Below, in pieces: positions 1 through 8,322 of a stretch of DNA of 64,000 nt. The translations under genes were made by a program, and so were the position numbers. This DNA is from Nitrososphaerota archaeon (lineage in GTDB: Archaea; Thermoproteota; Nitrososphaeria; Nitrososphaerales; Gagatemarchaeaceae), in contig JAPCJO010000003.1 of the NCBI GenBank assembly GCA_027886905.1, positions 1-64,000 on the forward strand, written 5' to 3'. The notes beneath the pieces were generated by a model. That model saw only the letters and a list, made by a program, of their open reading frames with translations. It searched no databases and was not told where the DNA came from. Each line of letters starts with the position of its first letter. Position 1 is the stretch's first letter.

Positions 1-2
1 AG

Positions 3-1220
3 GAGAAGAAGGTCTCCGAGATTGCAGCGGAGCTGCGCGTGGGGTCGATAATCGAGGGGAGCGTGAGGAAGGCAGGCGACAGAATCAGGATTTCCGTGCA
101 GCTGATCGACCCCCGCACGGAAGAGCACCTCTGGTCGTCTAACTATGACAGCAAGCTTGGCGACATCTTCGCGATACAGAGCGACGTGGCTTCGAAGGTC
201 TCGGCGGCCCTTTCGGCTGGGTTCTTCTCGCGAGAGACGCGCAAGGAGACGGACGACATCGAGGCGTACACCTTGTATCTTAGGGCGATGCACCTCTCCT
301 ACGAAACTAGCGAGGCGAGCACCAAGGAATCCCTGACCCTCCTCCAGCGGGCGGTCGCAAAAGACCCGACTTTCGCCCGCGGCTACGCCGGGCTCGCAGA
401 TGCGTGGCGCAAGAGGGGGATCGTGGGATACGAGGAGTTTCTCGCGGCCGCTAAGAACGCCGAGGCCGCGGCGGCGAAGGCTTTGGAGCTCGATCCGGGC
501 CTCGCGGAAGCCCACTCGTCTATGGCCGGCGTCCATGCCATGCTCGACCGGTTCGATGCTGAGCTCGTTGAGGCCGAGGCCGCCATCCGGATCAACCCAA
601 ACCTTTCAGAGGCATACGCGTCCCTCGGGGTAGTGGACAGCATCATGCGCACCACCCACCAAGCGCTTCTCATGTTCAAGAGGGCTTACGAGCTGGACCC
701 GCTATCCTTCGGGGCCGGCGAGATGCTGGCGACAACTGCGACGTGGGCCGGGGACGATGCCCTGGCTCGCGAAGTCCTCGCCAGGATGAGGGAATTCAAC
801 CCGAAGGACCCGAAGGTGTATCTGTGCACCGCCGATTATTATATGGCGAAGGAGGATTTCGCGGAAGCCCAGAAGATGGTGGACGCAGCCCGCAGCGTCG
901 GCCACGACGAACCCATGGTTGCCGTTTCGCAGGGCCTCTTGTTCGCGCTGTCGGGAAAGAGGAAGCAGGCCGAAGACGCGCTGGAGGAGATGGCTGCCCA
1001 CGGGAAGGAGTCCTCCCGACTCCGCGCTGAGTTATCGCTCCGCGGAGAGTTGTACATGCAGACCGCGCTCGGTAATCTGGATGAGGCGTTCGGGGTCCTG
1101 ATGCAGCAGGCGGAGACACACTCTTGGCCCTTTACAATAAAGATCGACCCCCTCTATGCAAAGATGAGAGATGACCCTCGTTTTCTGGACTTTTGCAAGA
1201 AGGTAGGTATCCCGCCCTAG
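3..1220 (+). CDS. TolB-like/TPR signalling protein, 5'-truncated by the window edge
   Basis: The frame is open to the first bases of the window and reads through GTG at 39, so the true N-terminus lies outside. The first visible residues match the segment that in bacterial and archaeal cyclase-TPR proteins follows the cyclase or HTH domain ('EGSVRKAGDRIRISVQLID', 'LWSSNYD', 'DIFAIQSDVA'). After about residue 70 come repeated helical pairs of TPR type with conserved A-L-x-L-D-P ends (ALELDPGLAEAHSSM, AYELDPLSFGAG). The C-terminus has the usual 'P-L-Y-A-K-M-R-D-D-P-R-F' ending of this family. It probably acts as a cytosolic protein-interaction scaffold. Whether a cyclase or DNA-binding domain precedes it cannot be seen. 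Confidence 0.8.
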   Translation, partial: EKKVSEIAAELRVGSIIEGSVRKAGDRIRISVQLIDPRTEEHLWSSNYDSKLGDIFAIQSDVASKVSAALSAGFFSRETRKETDDIEAYTLYLRAMHLSYETSEASTKESLTLLQRAVAKDPTFARGYAGLADAWRKRGIVGYEEFLAAAKNAEAAAAKALELDPGLAEAHSSMAGVHAMLDRFDAELVEAEAAIRINPNLSEAYASLGVVDSIMRTTHQALLMFKRAYELDPLSFGAGEMLATTATWAGDDALAREVLARMREFNPKDPKVYLCTADYYMAKEDFAEAQKMVDAARSVGHDEPMVAVSQGLLFALSGKRKQAEDALEEMAAHGKESSRLRAELSLRGELYMQTALGNLDEAFGVLMQQAETHSWPFTIKIDPLYAKMRDDPRFLDFCKKVGIPP

Positions 1221-1351
1221 ACCACACCCGGCGCCAGCACCCGAACGTCTTACTGCGGGAGGGAGCCGTTCAAGCTGCTCGTGCTCTCTTGTCGAGAAGT
1301 ATCTCGCGTATAGTGGACACTAAGCTTGCGCGTCGCGTCTCTTCCTTTCAT

Positions 1352-1642
1352 CTACTGCTTTTTCTTGTCGCCGCTCAACCACCAGTCGAGATAGTCGGCC
1401 TGCTGTCGCTGCCTCTTCCGCCTCTCGTCGTCAGGCAGCGTCTTCAACTTGAACCTCAGGTCGGACAACTGGTCTCTGGTCAAAAACAGCCCGCAGCTCT
1501 TGCAAGAGAATCTCTTGTTGACCGCGTCGAAGACGAGCGCCCCGCCACATTCGGGACAGAACTGGTCTACCATGGGATCAATTTCAGTCCAGAGGTCGGT
1601 ATTCCTTAAGTCTTTGGTGGCGTTCCGGTTTTTTCCCGCCAA
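1352..1642 (-). CDS. small zinc-ribbon protein
   Basis: This 96-residue basic protein has one zinc ribbon at about residues 29-52 (CPECG ... CKSCG). The ribbon is followed by a charged, Arg/Lys-rich helix with a WW pair near the C-terminus. I do not recognise a named family. Zinc ribbons of this size in archaea usually bind nucleic acid or act as small subunits of transcription or translation complexes. It is divergent from the PRPP synthase gene, and the A/T-rich 1630-1660 segment between them probably carries both promoters. The + strand ORF at 1193-1609 is its shadow. Confidence 0.7.
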   Translation of the reverse strand: MAGKNRNATKDLRNTDLWTEIDPMVDQFCPECGGALVFDAVNKRFSCKSCGLFLTRDQLSDLRFKLKTLPDDERRKRQRQQADYLDWWLSGDKKKQ

Positions 1643-1684
1643 AATTTGTTAAATAGTTAGACCCCTGTGGCGGCTCGACTTCCA

Positions 1685-2581
1685 GTGACCAATTGGCGAG
1701 TTATGGTTGGTCCCTCCTCGCAGGAGTTCGGGACCAAGCTGGCCAAGAGGATGGGCCTTCCTTTGCTCGCCGTGACGACCACGGAGTTCCCCGACGGCGA
1801 GATCAAGTACAAGTTCGACGAGAAGCTCGACGGCCTGCAGGTCCTCCTGGTCCAGTCGACCTATCCGCCTGCGGACAGGCACTACATGCAGCTCTTCCTC
1901 GCCTCGCACCACATGAGCCAGGAGGGGGCGAAGGTCCACGCGGTCATCCCCTACCTGGGCTACGCGCGGCAGGGCAAGGCCTTCCTCCCAGGCGAGATAG
2001 TGAGCCTGGGCATCATAGCGCACCTCCTGCGGTCTGTGGGCGTCCAAAGGGTGAGCACGGTGGACATGCACTCGGCAGAGGGGCTCGCGCTCTTCTCGAT
2101 GCCGGTCTACAGCGTCTCCGCCATCCCCGGCCTGGCCCAGTATGTGAGGACGCAGGTCAAGCTGGACGACCCCGTAGCGATTGCCCCGGACGCAGGCTCG
2201 GTCAGGAGGACTGAGGCGTTCGCGAGCTTGTACGGGGCGAAGGTTATCAAGCTGAAGAAGAACAGGGACAGGGTCACGGGCAGGATAAAGATGGAGGCGG
2301 ACAAGCTTCCAGTCAAAGGGAAGGACTGCGTGATAGTCGACGACGTCATCACGACCGGCGGGACGGTCGCGGCGTCCACCGAGCTCCTGAAAAAGTCGGG
2401 CGCCAGGAAGGTGGTCAGCGCCTGCGTCCACGCCGTCCTTCTGGGAGAGACCTACGACAAGCTCATCAAGGCCGGGGTCGATGAAATAATAGGGACGAAT
2501 ACGGTGCCCAGCCGAGTCAGCAAGGTTGACGCAACAGAGCCTATGGCGGCCTACCTCAGGACGATCATCGCCGAGAAATAA
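1685..2581 (+). CDS. prs: ribose-phosphate pyrophosphokinase
   Basis: PRPP synthase makes phosphoribosyl pyrophosphate from ribose 5-phosphate and ATP for nucleotide, His and Trp synthesis. Visible hallmarks are the N-terminal GPSSQEFG, the FPDGEIKYKF segment, the flexible loop 'YLGYARQGKAFLPGE', and the PRPP-binding loop 'VIVDDVITTGGTVAAS'. Length is that of archaeal class enzymes (about 290-300 aa). A TATA-like TTGTTAAATAG lies at about 1646-1656. GTG 1667 in the ORF track is too close to it. GTG 1685 fits a leaderless transcript, and ATG 1703 (MVGPSSQ) is the alternative start. The next gene begins within a few bases of the stop, so the two are probably co-transcribed. Confidence 0.92.
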   Translation: MTNWRVMVGPSSQEFGTKLAKRMGLPLLAVTTTEFPDGEIKYKFDEKLDGLQVLLVQSTYPPADRHYMQLFLASHHMSQEGAKVHAVIPYLGYARQGKAFLPGEIVSLGIIAHLLRSVGVQRVSTVDMHSAEGLALFSMPVYSVSAIPGLAQYVRTQVKLDDPVAIAPDAGSVRRTEAFASLYGAKVIKLKKNRDRVTGRIKMEADKLPVKGKDCVIVDDVITTGGTVAASTELLKKSGARKVVSACVHAVLLGETYDKLIKAGVDEIIGTNTVPSRVSKVDATEPMAAYLRTIIAEK

Positions 2582-2597
2582 GGCGAGCGTCCTCTTC

Positions 2598-3557
2598 ATG
2601 CTCTCACGGGAGTCCACGGGCGTCCCGGAGGCTGAGGCGAGGGCGCTTGTCAGCGACCTAGACCCGGCGGCCGATTTCCAGAGCCCGGAGGGCGGGCTGC
2701 TCATCGCCGAGACCAGCGCAAACCCGGCCGCGATAGAGGCGCGGGTGGCGTTCTCCAGGCGCGTGGGGCTGCTCGTCCCCGAAGGCCGCCTTGGCGAGGA
2801 GCACCTCTCCCTCCTCAGGAGCGGGACATACAGGGTGCGCGTCTTCGGGGAGGGAAGGGAGGAGGACGAGGAGGCGATAATAGACTCGATAGCCGAGAGG
2901 GTCGAGGGGAGGGTCTCCCTCGACTCGCCTGACCGCGAGGTCTCCGCTTACGTGGGCGAGGGCGGGAGGACGTATCTCTCGATAACCATGCCGGGCTCGA
3001 TGAGGCAGGGGTGGGCCACCCGAAGGCCGCGGAGCAGAGCCTTCTTCCACCCCTCTGCCATATTCCCCAAGCTCTCCCGGGCGCTCGTCAACCTCTCGGG
3101 GGTCCAGCCGGGCGAGGCCTTCCTCGACCCCTTCTGCGGAACGGGGAGCCTGCTCATCGAGGCGAGCATTGTCGGCGCCGAGCCCATCGGGATAGACATC
3201 GCGCGCAAGATGGTCAGGGGGGCGCGCAGGAACTCCATCAAGTACGACCAGCCGTGGCTGGGCCTAGTCCGGGCAGACTCCAGGAGCCTCCCCGTCAGGG
3301 AGGTTGGCGCGGTCGCGACGGACATCCCGTATGGGAGGGCCTCAAGCGCGGGAGGGCTGAGGTCGAGCGACATCCTGAGGTCGCTTGTGGAGGGCGCGCC
3401 CGCGGTCTTGGCGAAGGGGAGGAAGCTGGTGGTGATGCACCCCAAGAGCCTCGAGGTGGAGCCGGGTGGGATGCGAATCGAGCAGGAGCTCGAGATATAC
3501 ATCCACAGGACGCTCACGAGGACGATAACCGTCTTGAGGAGGCAGGGTGCGGGATGA
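2598..3557 (+). CDS. THUMP-type tRNA (guanine-N2) methyltransferase, TrmG10/Trm11 family
   Basis: A SAM-dependent enzyme expected to methylate G10 of tRNA at N2. The C-terminal half carries the Rossmann methyltransferase signature DPFCGTGSLLIEA (motif I) and the catalytic 'DIPYGR' tetrad region, a variant of the N/D-P-P-Y motif typical of N2-guanine methylation on tRNA. The N-terminal half, rich in EEDEE/R stretches, would be the THUMP region. I chose ATG 2598, although the first beta strand (SVLF) lies just before it. TTG 2526, inside prs, is an alternative. Its stop overlaps the RNase Z start (ATGA), so they are translationally coupled. It sits in a tRNA-maturation cluster. Confidence 0.85.
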   Translation: MLSRESTGVPEAEARALVSDLDPAADFQSPEGGLLIAETSANPAAIEARVAFSRRVGLLVPEGRLGEEHLSLLRSGTYRVRVFGEGREEDEEAIIDSIAERVEGRVSLDSPDREVSAYVGEGGRTYLSITMPGSMRQGWATRRPRSRAFFHPSAIFPKLSRALVNLSGVQPGEAFLDPFCGTGSLLIEASIVGAEPIGIDIARKMVRGARRNSIKYDQPWLGLVRADSRSLPVREVGAVATDIPYGRASSAGGLRSSDILRSLVEGAPAVLAKGRKLVVMHPKSLEVEPGGMRIEQELEIYIHRTLTRTITVLRRQGAG

Positions 3558-4474
3558 CCAAGCTCGAGGTAGTCTTCCTGGGGACGAGCTCCGCGACGCC
3601 CGCGAAGAAGAGGAACCTCCCCGCGGTGGTGATCAGGAGGGAGGGGGAGGTCGTCCTCATGGACTGCGGGGAGGGGACCCAGCGGAGGTTCCTGGAGCTG
3701 GGCCTGGGAATCAACAAGGAGATGGTGGTCCTGATCACGCACCTCCACGGCGACCACGTCAACGGCCTGCTCGGCCTCCTCCAGACGATGAGCATGTCGC
3801 AGAGGGGGAAGAGGCTCACCCTCGTGGGGCCCGAGGGGCTCTACCTGTGGGTGAAGACGAGCATGGAGATGCTCCAGATCGGCCTCTCGTTCGACCTGCA
3901 GTTCGTCGCGGCGAGGCCGGGGGTCGTGCTGAGGAGGGAGGCCTACCTGATTCGGTGCGCCCGGGCGAACCACTCCGTGGAGGCGTGGTCCTACGTCTTC
4001 GAGGAGACGCCGCGCCCGGGGGTCTTCGACTCTAGGAAGGCCGTCGCGCTGGGGGTGCCCGAGGGGAGGAAGTGGTCCACCCTGCAGCACGGGAGGAGCG
4101 TCACCGTCGACGGGAGGACCGTGCGGCCCCGCGAGGTGCTGGGGCCGAGGAGGGAGGGGAGGCGCGTGGGCTACTCGGGCGACACAAGGCCTTCGGCGAC
4201 CCTCGCGAGGCTGTTCGCCGGAGTCGACCTGCTCATCTTCGACTCGACCTACGCCACGCGCGACGCGGACAAGGCCGCGGACAGGAGGCACTCCACCTCC
4301 GTGGAGGCGGCGGAGCTCGCGAAGAAGGCGGGCGTCCGGAGGCTCGCCCTGACGCACTTCAGCGCGAGGTACAGGACCGTCTCGGCGCTTGTGAAGCAGG
4401 CCCGGGAGGTGTTCCCCGAGACCTTCGCGGCTAGCGACGGGATGTTCGTGGACGTCCCAGCGAAGGCTCAGTGA
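3554..4474 (+). CDS. rnz: ribonuclease Z, tRNA 3'-end endonuclease
   Basis: A metallo-beta-lactamase-fold nuclease that removes 3' trailers from tRNA precursors so that CCA can be added. It starts MTKLEVVFLGTSSATP, the standard RNase Z opening. It has the zinc-binding HLHGDHVNG motif near residue 60, the 'DCGEGTQRR' segment, a late 'SGDTRP' aspartate, and a C-terminal 'LTHFSARY' histidine. At 306 aa it matches the short bacterial/archaeal form. The ORF track merged it with upstream frame; ATG 3554 overlaps the methyltransferase stop. Its 3' end overlaps the convergent UPF0201 gene by 7 nt. Confidence 0.93.
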   Translation: MTKLEVVFLGTSSATPAKKRNLPAVVIRREGEVVLMDCGEGTQRRFLELGLGINKEMVVLITHLHGDHVNGLLGLLQTMSMSQRGKRLTLVGPEGLYLWVKTSMEMLQIGLSFDLQFVAARPGVVLRREAYLIRCARANHSVEAWSYVFEETPRPGVFDSRKAVALGVPEGRKWSTLQHGRSVTVDGRTVRPREVLGPRREGRRVGYSGDTRPSATLARLFAGVDLLIFDSTYATRDADKAADRRHSTSVEAAELAKKAGVRRLALTHFSARYRTVSALVKQAREVFPETFAASDGMFVDVPAKAQ

Positions 4475-4851
4475 GCCGTCAGCCAGTCGACCAGCTTCTC
4501 GGCGTCGTCCGCCTCCACCTCCAGGTTGAGAGGTCCCAAGGGCGACTCGACGGCGCTGGAGCAGAGCGCGAGGACGCCCGCGGCCGCCGCCTGCCTGTTG
4601 AGCTTCAGCGGGAGGACCTTACCCTCGAGGCTGGCGAGCATCAGCCTCCTCGCCGCGTCCCTCACGTGCCTGTCTCTCAGCTGGTCGTGCAGCCTCTGCA
4701 GGCAGCGCGAGGAGCCTGAGCGGAGGCGGATCGAGGTCGCGCCCTCGTCGACCGAGTAGTCGCAGTCCCCGAATACCTGGCGCATCGCGGCGAGAACCTT
4801 CTGCGGGTCCTCCGAGGGGGAGACGGTCGCGCGGAGCTCGACTCTGCTCAC
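4468..4851 (-). CDS. UPF0201 family protein
   Basis: A 127-residue protein with the UPF0201 (COG1931) pattern: an N-terminal 'ATVSPSEDPQKVLAAM' strand-helix, a central helical stretch with R-D-x-A-R-R-L-x-L, and a C-terminal 'ESPLGPLNLEVE' strand. Function is unknown; RNA binding has been suggested for related small archaeal proteins. It lies 31 nt downstream of the UPF0200 kinase on the same strand. These two families are often adjacent in archaea, which suggests a shared role. It is convergent with rnz. Confidence 0.8.
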   Translation of the reverse strand: MSRVELRATVSPSEDPQKVLAAMRQVFGDCDYSVDEGATSIRLRSGSSRCLQRLHDQLRDRHVRDAARRLMLASLEGKVLPLKLNRQAAAAGVLALCSSAVESPLGPLNLEVEADDAEKLVDWLTAH

Positions 4852-4882
4852 GGAAGGCGCGCCCTCTACCTTCGGCGCCCTC

Positions 4883-5458
4883 TCAGCCGACGGTGCTCAC
4901 CCACCACTCGACCATCTCTATGGCCCTGTTCCCGAGCTCCTGGGCGGTCGCTCGCTCGTTGGAGAGGCTCTCGTCAGCGAGGGCGACCGCGATCCCCACC
5001 CCGATGGAGAGCTCCCTCTTGTCGCGCTCATCGAAGCTCGCCCTGGTGCTCGGAGCGTCGCTCCTCCCCCTCTCTGTGAGGAGCTTGAACCGCCTGTCCC
5101 GGGACGCGTGTATCGCGAGCACCTTGACCTTGCCCTCCCTGGCGAAGACCTCGACCTCGGCATAGGACCTGACCCCGTCGACTATCACGGCGCTCTCCTT
5201 CATCGCCTTCAGCTTGTGGAGGCATACCTCGGCGACCGCGCCGGGGCCGTACTTCTCCCTGAGCTCGAGCATGACCTTCCCGGTGTTCTTCTCGTCGGGC
5301 TCCAGCCCCCTCCTCTGTGTCTCCTCGCGGATGACGTCCCCCATGGTGATCCGCTTGAAGCCGTGCGCCTCGAGCGCCTTCGCCGCTGTCGACTTCCCCG
5401 CGCCCGGCATCCCTGTGATGGCGATTATCAGCGTCTTCGCGTCCCCTCCGAACCCCAT
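4883..5458 (-). CDS. UPF0200 family nucleotide kinase-like P-loop protein
   Basis: A dephospho-CoA-kinase/adenylate-kinase-like NTPase of 191 residues. The Walker A loop GMPGAGKST is at about residues 16-24. The 'ITMGDVIREE' segment is where small-molecule kinases bind their acceptor. A lid-like Arg-rich segment follows ('ASRDRRFKLLTERGR'). The UPF0200 family is restricted to archaea and its substrate is not firmly known. It precedes UPF0201 in the same transcription unit. Confidence 0.82.
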   Translation of the reverse strand: MGFGGDAKTLIIAITGMPGAGKSTAAKALEAHGFKRITMGDVIREETQRRGLEPDEKNTGKVMLELREKYGPGAVAEVCLHKLKAMKESAVIVDGVRSYAEVEVFAREGKVKVLAIHASRDRRFKLLTERGRSDAPSTRASFDERDKRELSIGVGIAVALADESLSNERATAQELGNRAIEMVEWWVSTVG

Positions 5459-5473
5459 GCGGCTACGGCAGAG

Positions 5474-6028
5474 TTAGGTCTTCTGATTCCGGAGGCTCGG
5501 CTTCGACAGGGGCTTGGAGCCGACCACTTCACGCACAAAGTCGTTGTTCCAGCCGAAATCCCGCTTGCGCAGCTCTGGGGCGTCCAAGAACAGGAGCTCC
5601 TTCCATTGAGAGTGCTTGCGAGGGGCGTGGTTCATCTTCACCTCGTAGGCGAACGCGAGGTCCCAGTGCCTGTTCCCGGGATACCATTCGCTCGGCTCCG
5701 CGTAGGAATATACAGCGGGAGCCGAATACGCGAACGTGTCCACGCCCAGCTGGCCGCGCATCACCCGCCCGAGCGCGTCGTCGGGGTGCTCCCCCTCGAA
5801 GACGTAGGCCGAGGGGAGACGCCACGCCGCCCACTCCTTGTGGAGGTCCTTTCCGGTGTTCTTTGTGATGCTCGGGAGCCACTCCGACGCCCACCTCCCG
5901 CCCGTCTTGGTGACGCCCGCTAGCACGCGGCCCTCTTTTCTGACCACCGCGAAGACGCTGATGCACACGCCGGCCGCGGGCGGCGGGTTGTATCTGTCGA
6001 GAGGTCCGTAGCGGGCGAGCTTCCGCAA
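5474..6028 (-). CDS. Nudix-fold protein with a degenerate Nudix box
   Basis: The 184-residue protein has the Nudix beta-strand start (CISVFAVVRKEGRVLAGV) and ends the fold with 'WKELLFLDAPEL', the usual late strand. The catalytic helix reads GEHPDDALGRVMRGQLGV. Aligned with the classical G-x5-E-x7-R-E-x2-E-E-x-G box, the glutamates of REXXEE are missing (RVMRGQ). Hydrolysis of nucleoside diphosphates is therefore unlikely, and a binding or regulatory role is more plausible. A TATA-like CAAATAG at about 6054-6063 lies roughly 28 nt before the ATG, consistent with a leaderless start. Confidence 0.72.
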   Translation of the reverse strand: MRKLARYGPLDRYNPPPAAGVCISVFAVVRKEGRVLAGVTKTGGRWASEWLPSITKNTGKDLHKEWAAWRLPSAYVFEGEHPDDALGRVMRGQLGVDTFAYSAPAVYSYAEPSEWYPGNRHWDLAFAYEVKMNHAPRKHSQWKELLFLDAPELRKRDFGWNNDFVREVVGSKPLSKPSLRNQKT

Positions 6029-6082
6029 ACCGGTGAAAACTGAGACGGGCTTGCTATTTGAACCTGATTTGCAAGTCCGCTA

Positions 6083-6343
6083 CTACTCGCGCGATCTGGT
6101 CAGGATCTCCGCGAACGACCAGACTATGAGGGCCGTGACGGCGGCCCCCAGCAGGTAGTATCCCAAGACGAGCTGGCCGCCGAAGTTGGAGGCTATGGCG
6201 AGGAGGAGGAGCGTAACCGCAACGTATCTGAGAGGTTTCAGCCGCCGGTATGGACTAGTGGATTCGCCCACGTGCCGGAACGCAATGCCTCGGCTAATAA
6301 CTCTGACATCTGGTTTCTCGAAATCTCGCAACTCGCAATCCAC
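6083..6343 (-). CDS. small membrane protein, two transmembrane segments
   Basis: Eighty-six residues: a charged N-terminal 35-residue cytosolic part, then two hydrophobic segments (about residues 40-57 and 60-78) and a short basic tail (TRSRE). I recognise no family. It is divergent from the ThpR gene, so the roughly 60 bp between them must contain both promoters. Confidence 0.55.
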   Translation of the reverse strand: MDCELRDFEKPDVRVISRGIAFRHVGESTSPYRRLKPLRYVAVTLLLLAIASNFGGQLVLGYYLLGAAVTALIVWSFAEILTRSRE

Positions 6344-6406
6344 ATGGTCGCCGAGTTGTCATCGTAAAATAGGAGAACGGGGCAGGCGGGGGAGGAGCAA
6401 GAGAAG

Positions 6407-6958
6407 CTGCGAGCCTTCCTCGCGTTCGAGGTGTCCCCCGAGGTGAGAGACAACCTCGTAGGGGTCGAGGAGGAGCTGAAGCAGACCAAGGCGGACATCA
6501 AGCTCGTGGAGAGGGACAACCTGCACTTCACCGTCAAGTTCCTCGGCGAGATCCCCGAGAGCGCGGTGGACGAGGTGGACAAGAGGATGAGGGGCCTTGC
6601 TCTGCGGAGGATGGAGGTCGGCGTCAGGGGCCTCGGAGCCTTCCCCGACGTGAGGCGCCCCCGAGTCGTGTGGGCGGGGGTCGCGCCCCAGGACCTCCCG
6701 TCGATCACCAACAGTGGGCAGCAGGTCATCGACGCGCTCGAAGGGATCGGAGAAAGCGACGACAGGGGCTTTCAGCCCCATATCACGGTGGCGCGAGTGC
6801 GCTCCCCCAGGAACCTCGAGTCCCTGGCCTCGGTGATCCGCGAGTGCTCCGCGAAGGAGTTCGGGAGGAGCACGATATCGGCGCTCAAGCTCAAGTCGAG
6901 CGATCTTACTCCGGGCGGTCCGATTTATAGAGACGTCAAGGAGTACAGCCTCCAGTGA
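6407..6958 (+). CDS. thpR: RNA 2',3'-cyclic phosphodiesterase / 2'-5' RNA ligase family
   Basis: A LigT/ThpR 2H-phosphoesterase, acting on 2',3'-cyclic phosphate RNA ends or ligating tRNA halves. Both HxT/S motifs are present: LHFTVKF and QPHITVAR. The ORF track starts at GTG 6431, but this cuts off the first beta strand. The conserved opening (M)RAFLAFEV is encoded from CTG 6407, with a purine-rich GGAGGAG about 11 nt upstream and a TATA-like TAAAATAGG near 6364. No ATG, GTG or TTG exists in frame before GTG 6431, so a CTG start is likely. The next gene (CCA enzyme) overlaps its stop. Confidence 0.85.
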   Translation: MRAFLAFEVSPEVRDNLVGVEEELKQTKADIKLVERDNLHFTVKFLGEIPESAVDEVDKRMRGLALRRMEVGVRGLGAFPDVRRPRVVWAGVAPQDLPSITNSGQQVIDALEGIGESDDRGFQPHITVARVRSPRNLESLASVIRECSAKEFGRSTISALKLKSSDLTPGGPIYRDVKEYSLQ

Positions 6959-8280
6959 CAGCCGCAATGGACAAGGTCTTGGCACAGGCGAGGCAATTGG
7001 TCGTCCCAGGCCCCGCCGCGAGGAAGGCCACCGTGCGCGTAGCGGAGAGGGTGATGTCCAAGGTGAAGGAGGCGGCCGGAGCGCACGGGGAGGTCGAGGG
7101 CGTCTTCCTGGGAGGCTCCTTCGCGAAGGACACGTGGCTCCCGAGAGACGTCGACATAGACGTCTTCGTGAAGATTTCCCCGAGCGTCGACGAGGCCAAG
7201 TTCGAGGAGGTCGGGTTGGCCGTGGGGAGGGAGGCACTGCGGGGATACAAGCCCGGGAAGAAGTACGCCCAGCACCCGTACACGGAGGCGACCGTGGACG
7301 GCTTCAAGGTCAACGTGGTCCCGTGCTACGACGTGAAGCTCGGGGAGTGGAGGAGCGCCGCGGACAGGTCGGTGCACCACGTCACCTTCGTCAGGGAGAA
7401 CCTCGACGAGGAGGCGAGGGTGCAGGTCAGGCTGCTTAAGCGGTTCATGAAGGCGGTCGGAGTGTACGGGGCGGAGATAGAGATGGGCGGGTTCAGCGGG
7501 TACGCGACCGAGGTGCTCATCCACGAATACGAGACCTTCGAATCTACCCTCGGCTCGTTCGCGGTCTTCGTCCCGGACTCGAAGGAGGAGTACCTCACGC
7601 TGTTCGACCCCATCGACGACAGGAGGGACCTGGGCAAGGCGATGGCGAGAGAGACCGTGGCGAGGATGGTCGTGGCCTCCCGGGCCTTCCTCGAGACGCC
7701 GTCGATCGCGTTCTTCAAGGGCGTCAGGGGGAGGGCGAGGCCGAAGCTCCAGAATATGGCCTACGTGATAGCCTTCGAGCACGAGGAGCTGAGCGAGGAC
7801 ACGCTCTGGGGCGAGCTGAAGCGGAGCGCGCGGCAGGTCGCGAAGCACGTGCGCGAGGAGGGGTTCGAGCTCGCCCGGGTGGAGGCCGCCACCGACAAGA
7901 TTCGGTCGAGCGCCATCATCATCCTCCCCGTGGTCGAGGAGCTCTCTCGGCTCGAGGAGAGGCTCGGTCCGGCGGTCGAGATCGCAGAGGGGGCGAAGAG
8001 CTTCGTGGCCAAGAACAGGGACTCGGCGGAGCTAGTCTGGGTCGGGGAGGACGGCCGCCTCCGCCTGCTCGCGGAGCGTCGGTTCACCTCGCTGGGGAAG
8101 CTCCTGGAGGAGGTCGTGAGGTCGAGGGTCGAGAGCATCGGGGTCTCGAAGGAGGTCGGGGAGGCACTGAAGAAGAACGGGAGGGTCCTCCGCGGCGAGA
8201 GGCTGGCGAGGGAGGCGGGGAGGAAGGCCTGGCTCAAGGAGGGGCTGGCCAAGACGCTCTCCGACTCGGTCGGGGTCTGA
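6955..8280 (+). CDS. cca: archaeal CCA-adding tRNA nucleotidyltransferase
   Basis: A class I (archaeal) CCA-adding enzyme that builds or repairs the 3' CCA of tRNA from CTP and ATP without a nucleic acid template. The nucleotidyltransferase signature GGSFAKDTWL followed by 'RDVDIDVFV' (two catalytic Asp) is at about residues 50-75. At 441 aa it matches the family. The window tRNA lacks encoded CCA, so the enzyme is needed. The start is GTG 6955 overlapping the thpR stop, or ATG 6967 (MDKVLAQ). It is probably co-transcribed with thpR, an association known from other archaea. Confidence 0.93.
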   Translation: MTAAMDKVLAQARQLVVPGPAARKATVRVAERVMSKVKEAAGAHGEVEGVFLGGSFAKDTWLPRDVDIDVFVKISPSVDEAKFEEVGLAVGREALRGYKPGKKYAQHPYTEATVDGFKVNVVPCYDVKLGEWRSAADRSVHHVTFVRENLDEEARVQVRLLKRFMKAVGVYGAEIEMGGFSGYATEVLIHEYETFESTLGSFAVFVPDSKEEYLTLFDPIDDRRDLGKAMARETVARMVVASRAFLETPSIAFFKGVRGRARPKLQNMAYVIAFEHEELSEDTLWGELKRSARQVAKHVREEGFELARVEAATDKIRSSAIIILPVVEELSRLEERLGPAVEIAEGAKSFVAKNRDSAELVWVGEDGRLRLLAERRFTSLGKLLEEVVRSRVESIGVSKEVGEALKKNGRVLRGERLAREAGRKAWLKEGLAKTLSDSVGV

Positions 8281-8322
8281 GCGAGTCCGGTCGGACGCCT
8301 CCCGGGACGCGTGATGTGAGCT

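Noticed and set aside
1649-2704. 351-aa minus-strand ORF
   Set aside because: Shadow of prs in high-GC sequence.
2948-4357. 469-aa minus-strand ORF
   Set aside because: Antisense shadow of the methyltransferase and RNase Z genes; proline/arginine-rich and without motifs.
6925-7848. 307-aa minus-strand ORF
   Set aside because: Antisense shadow of cca.
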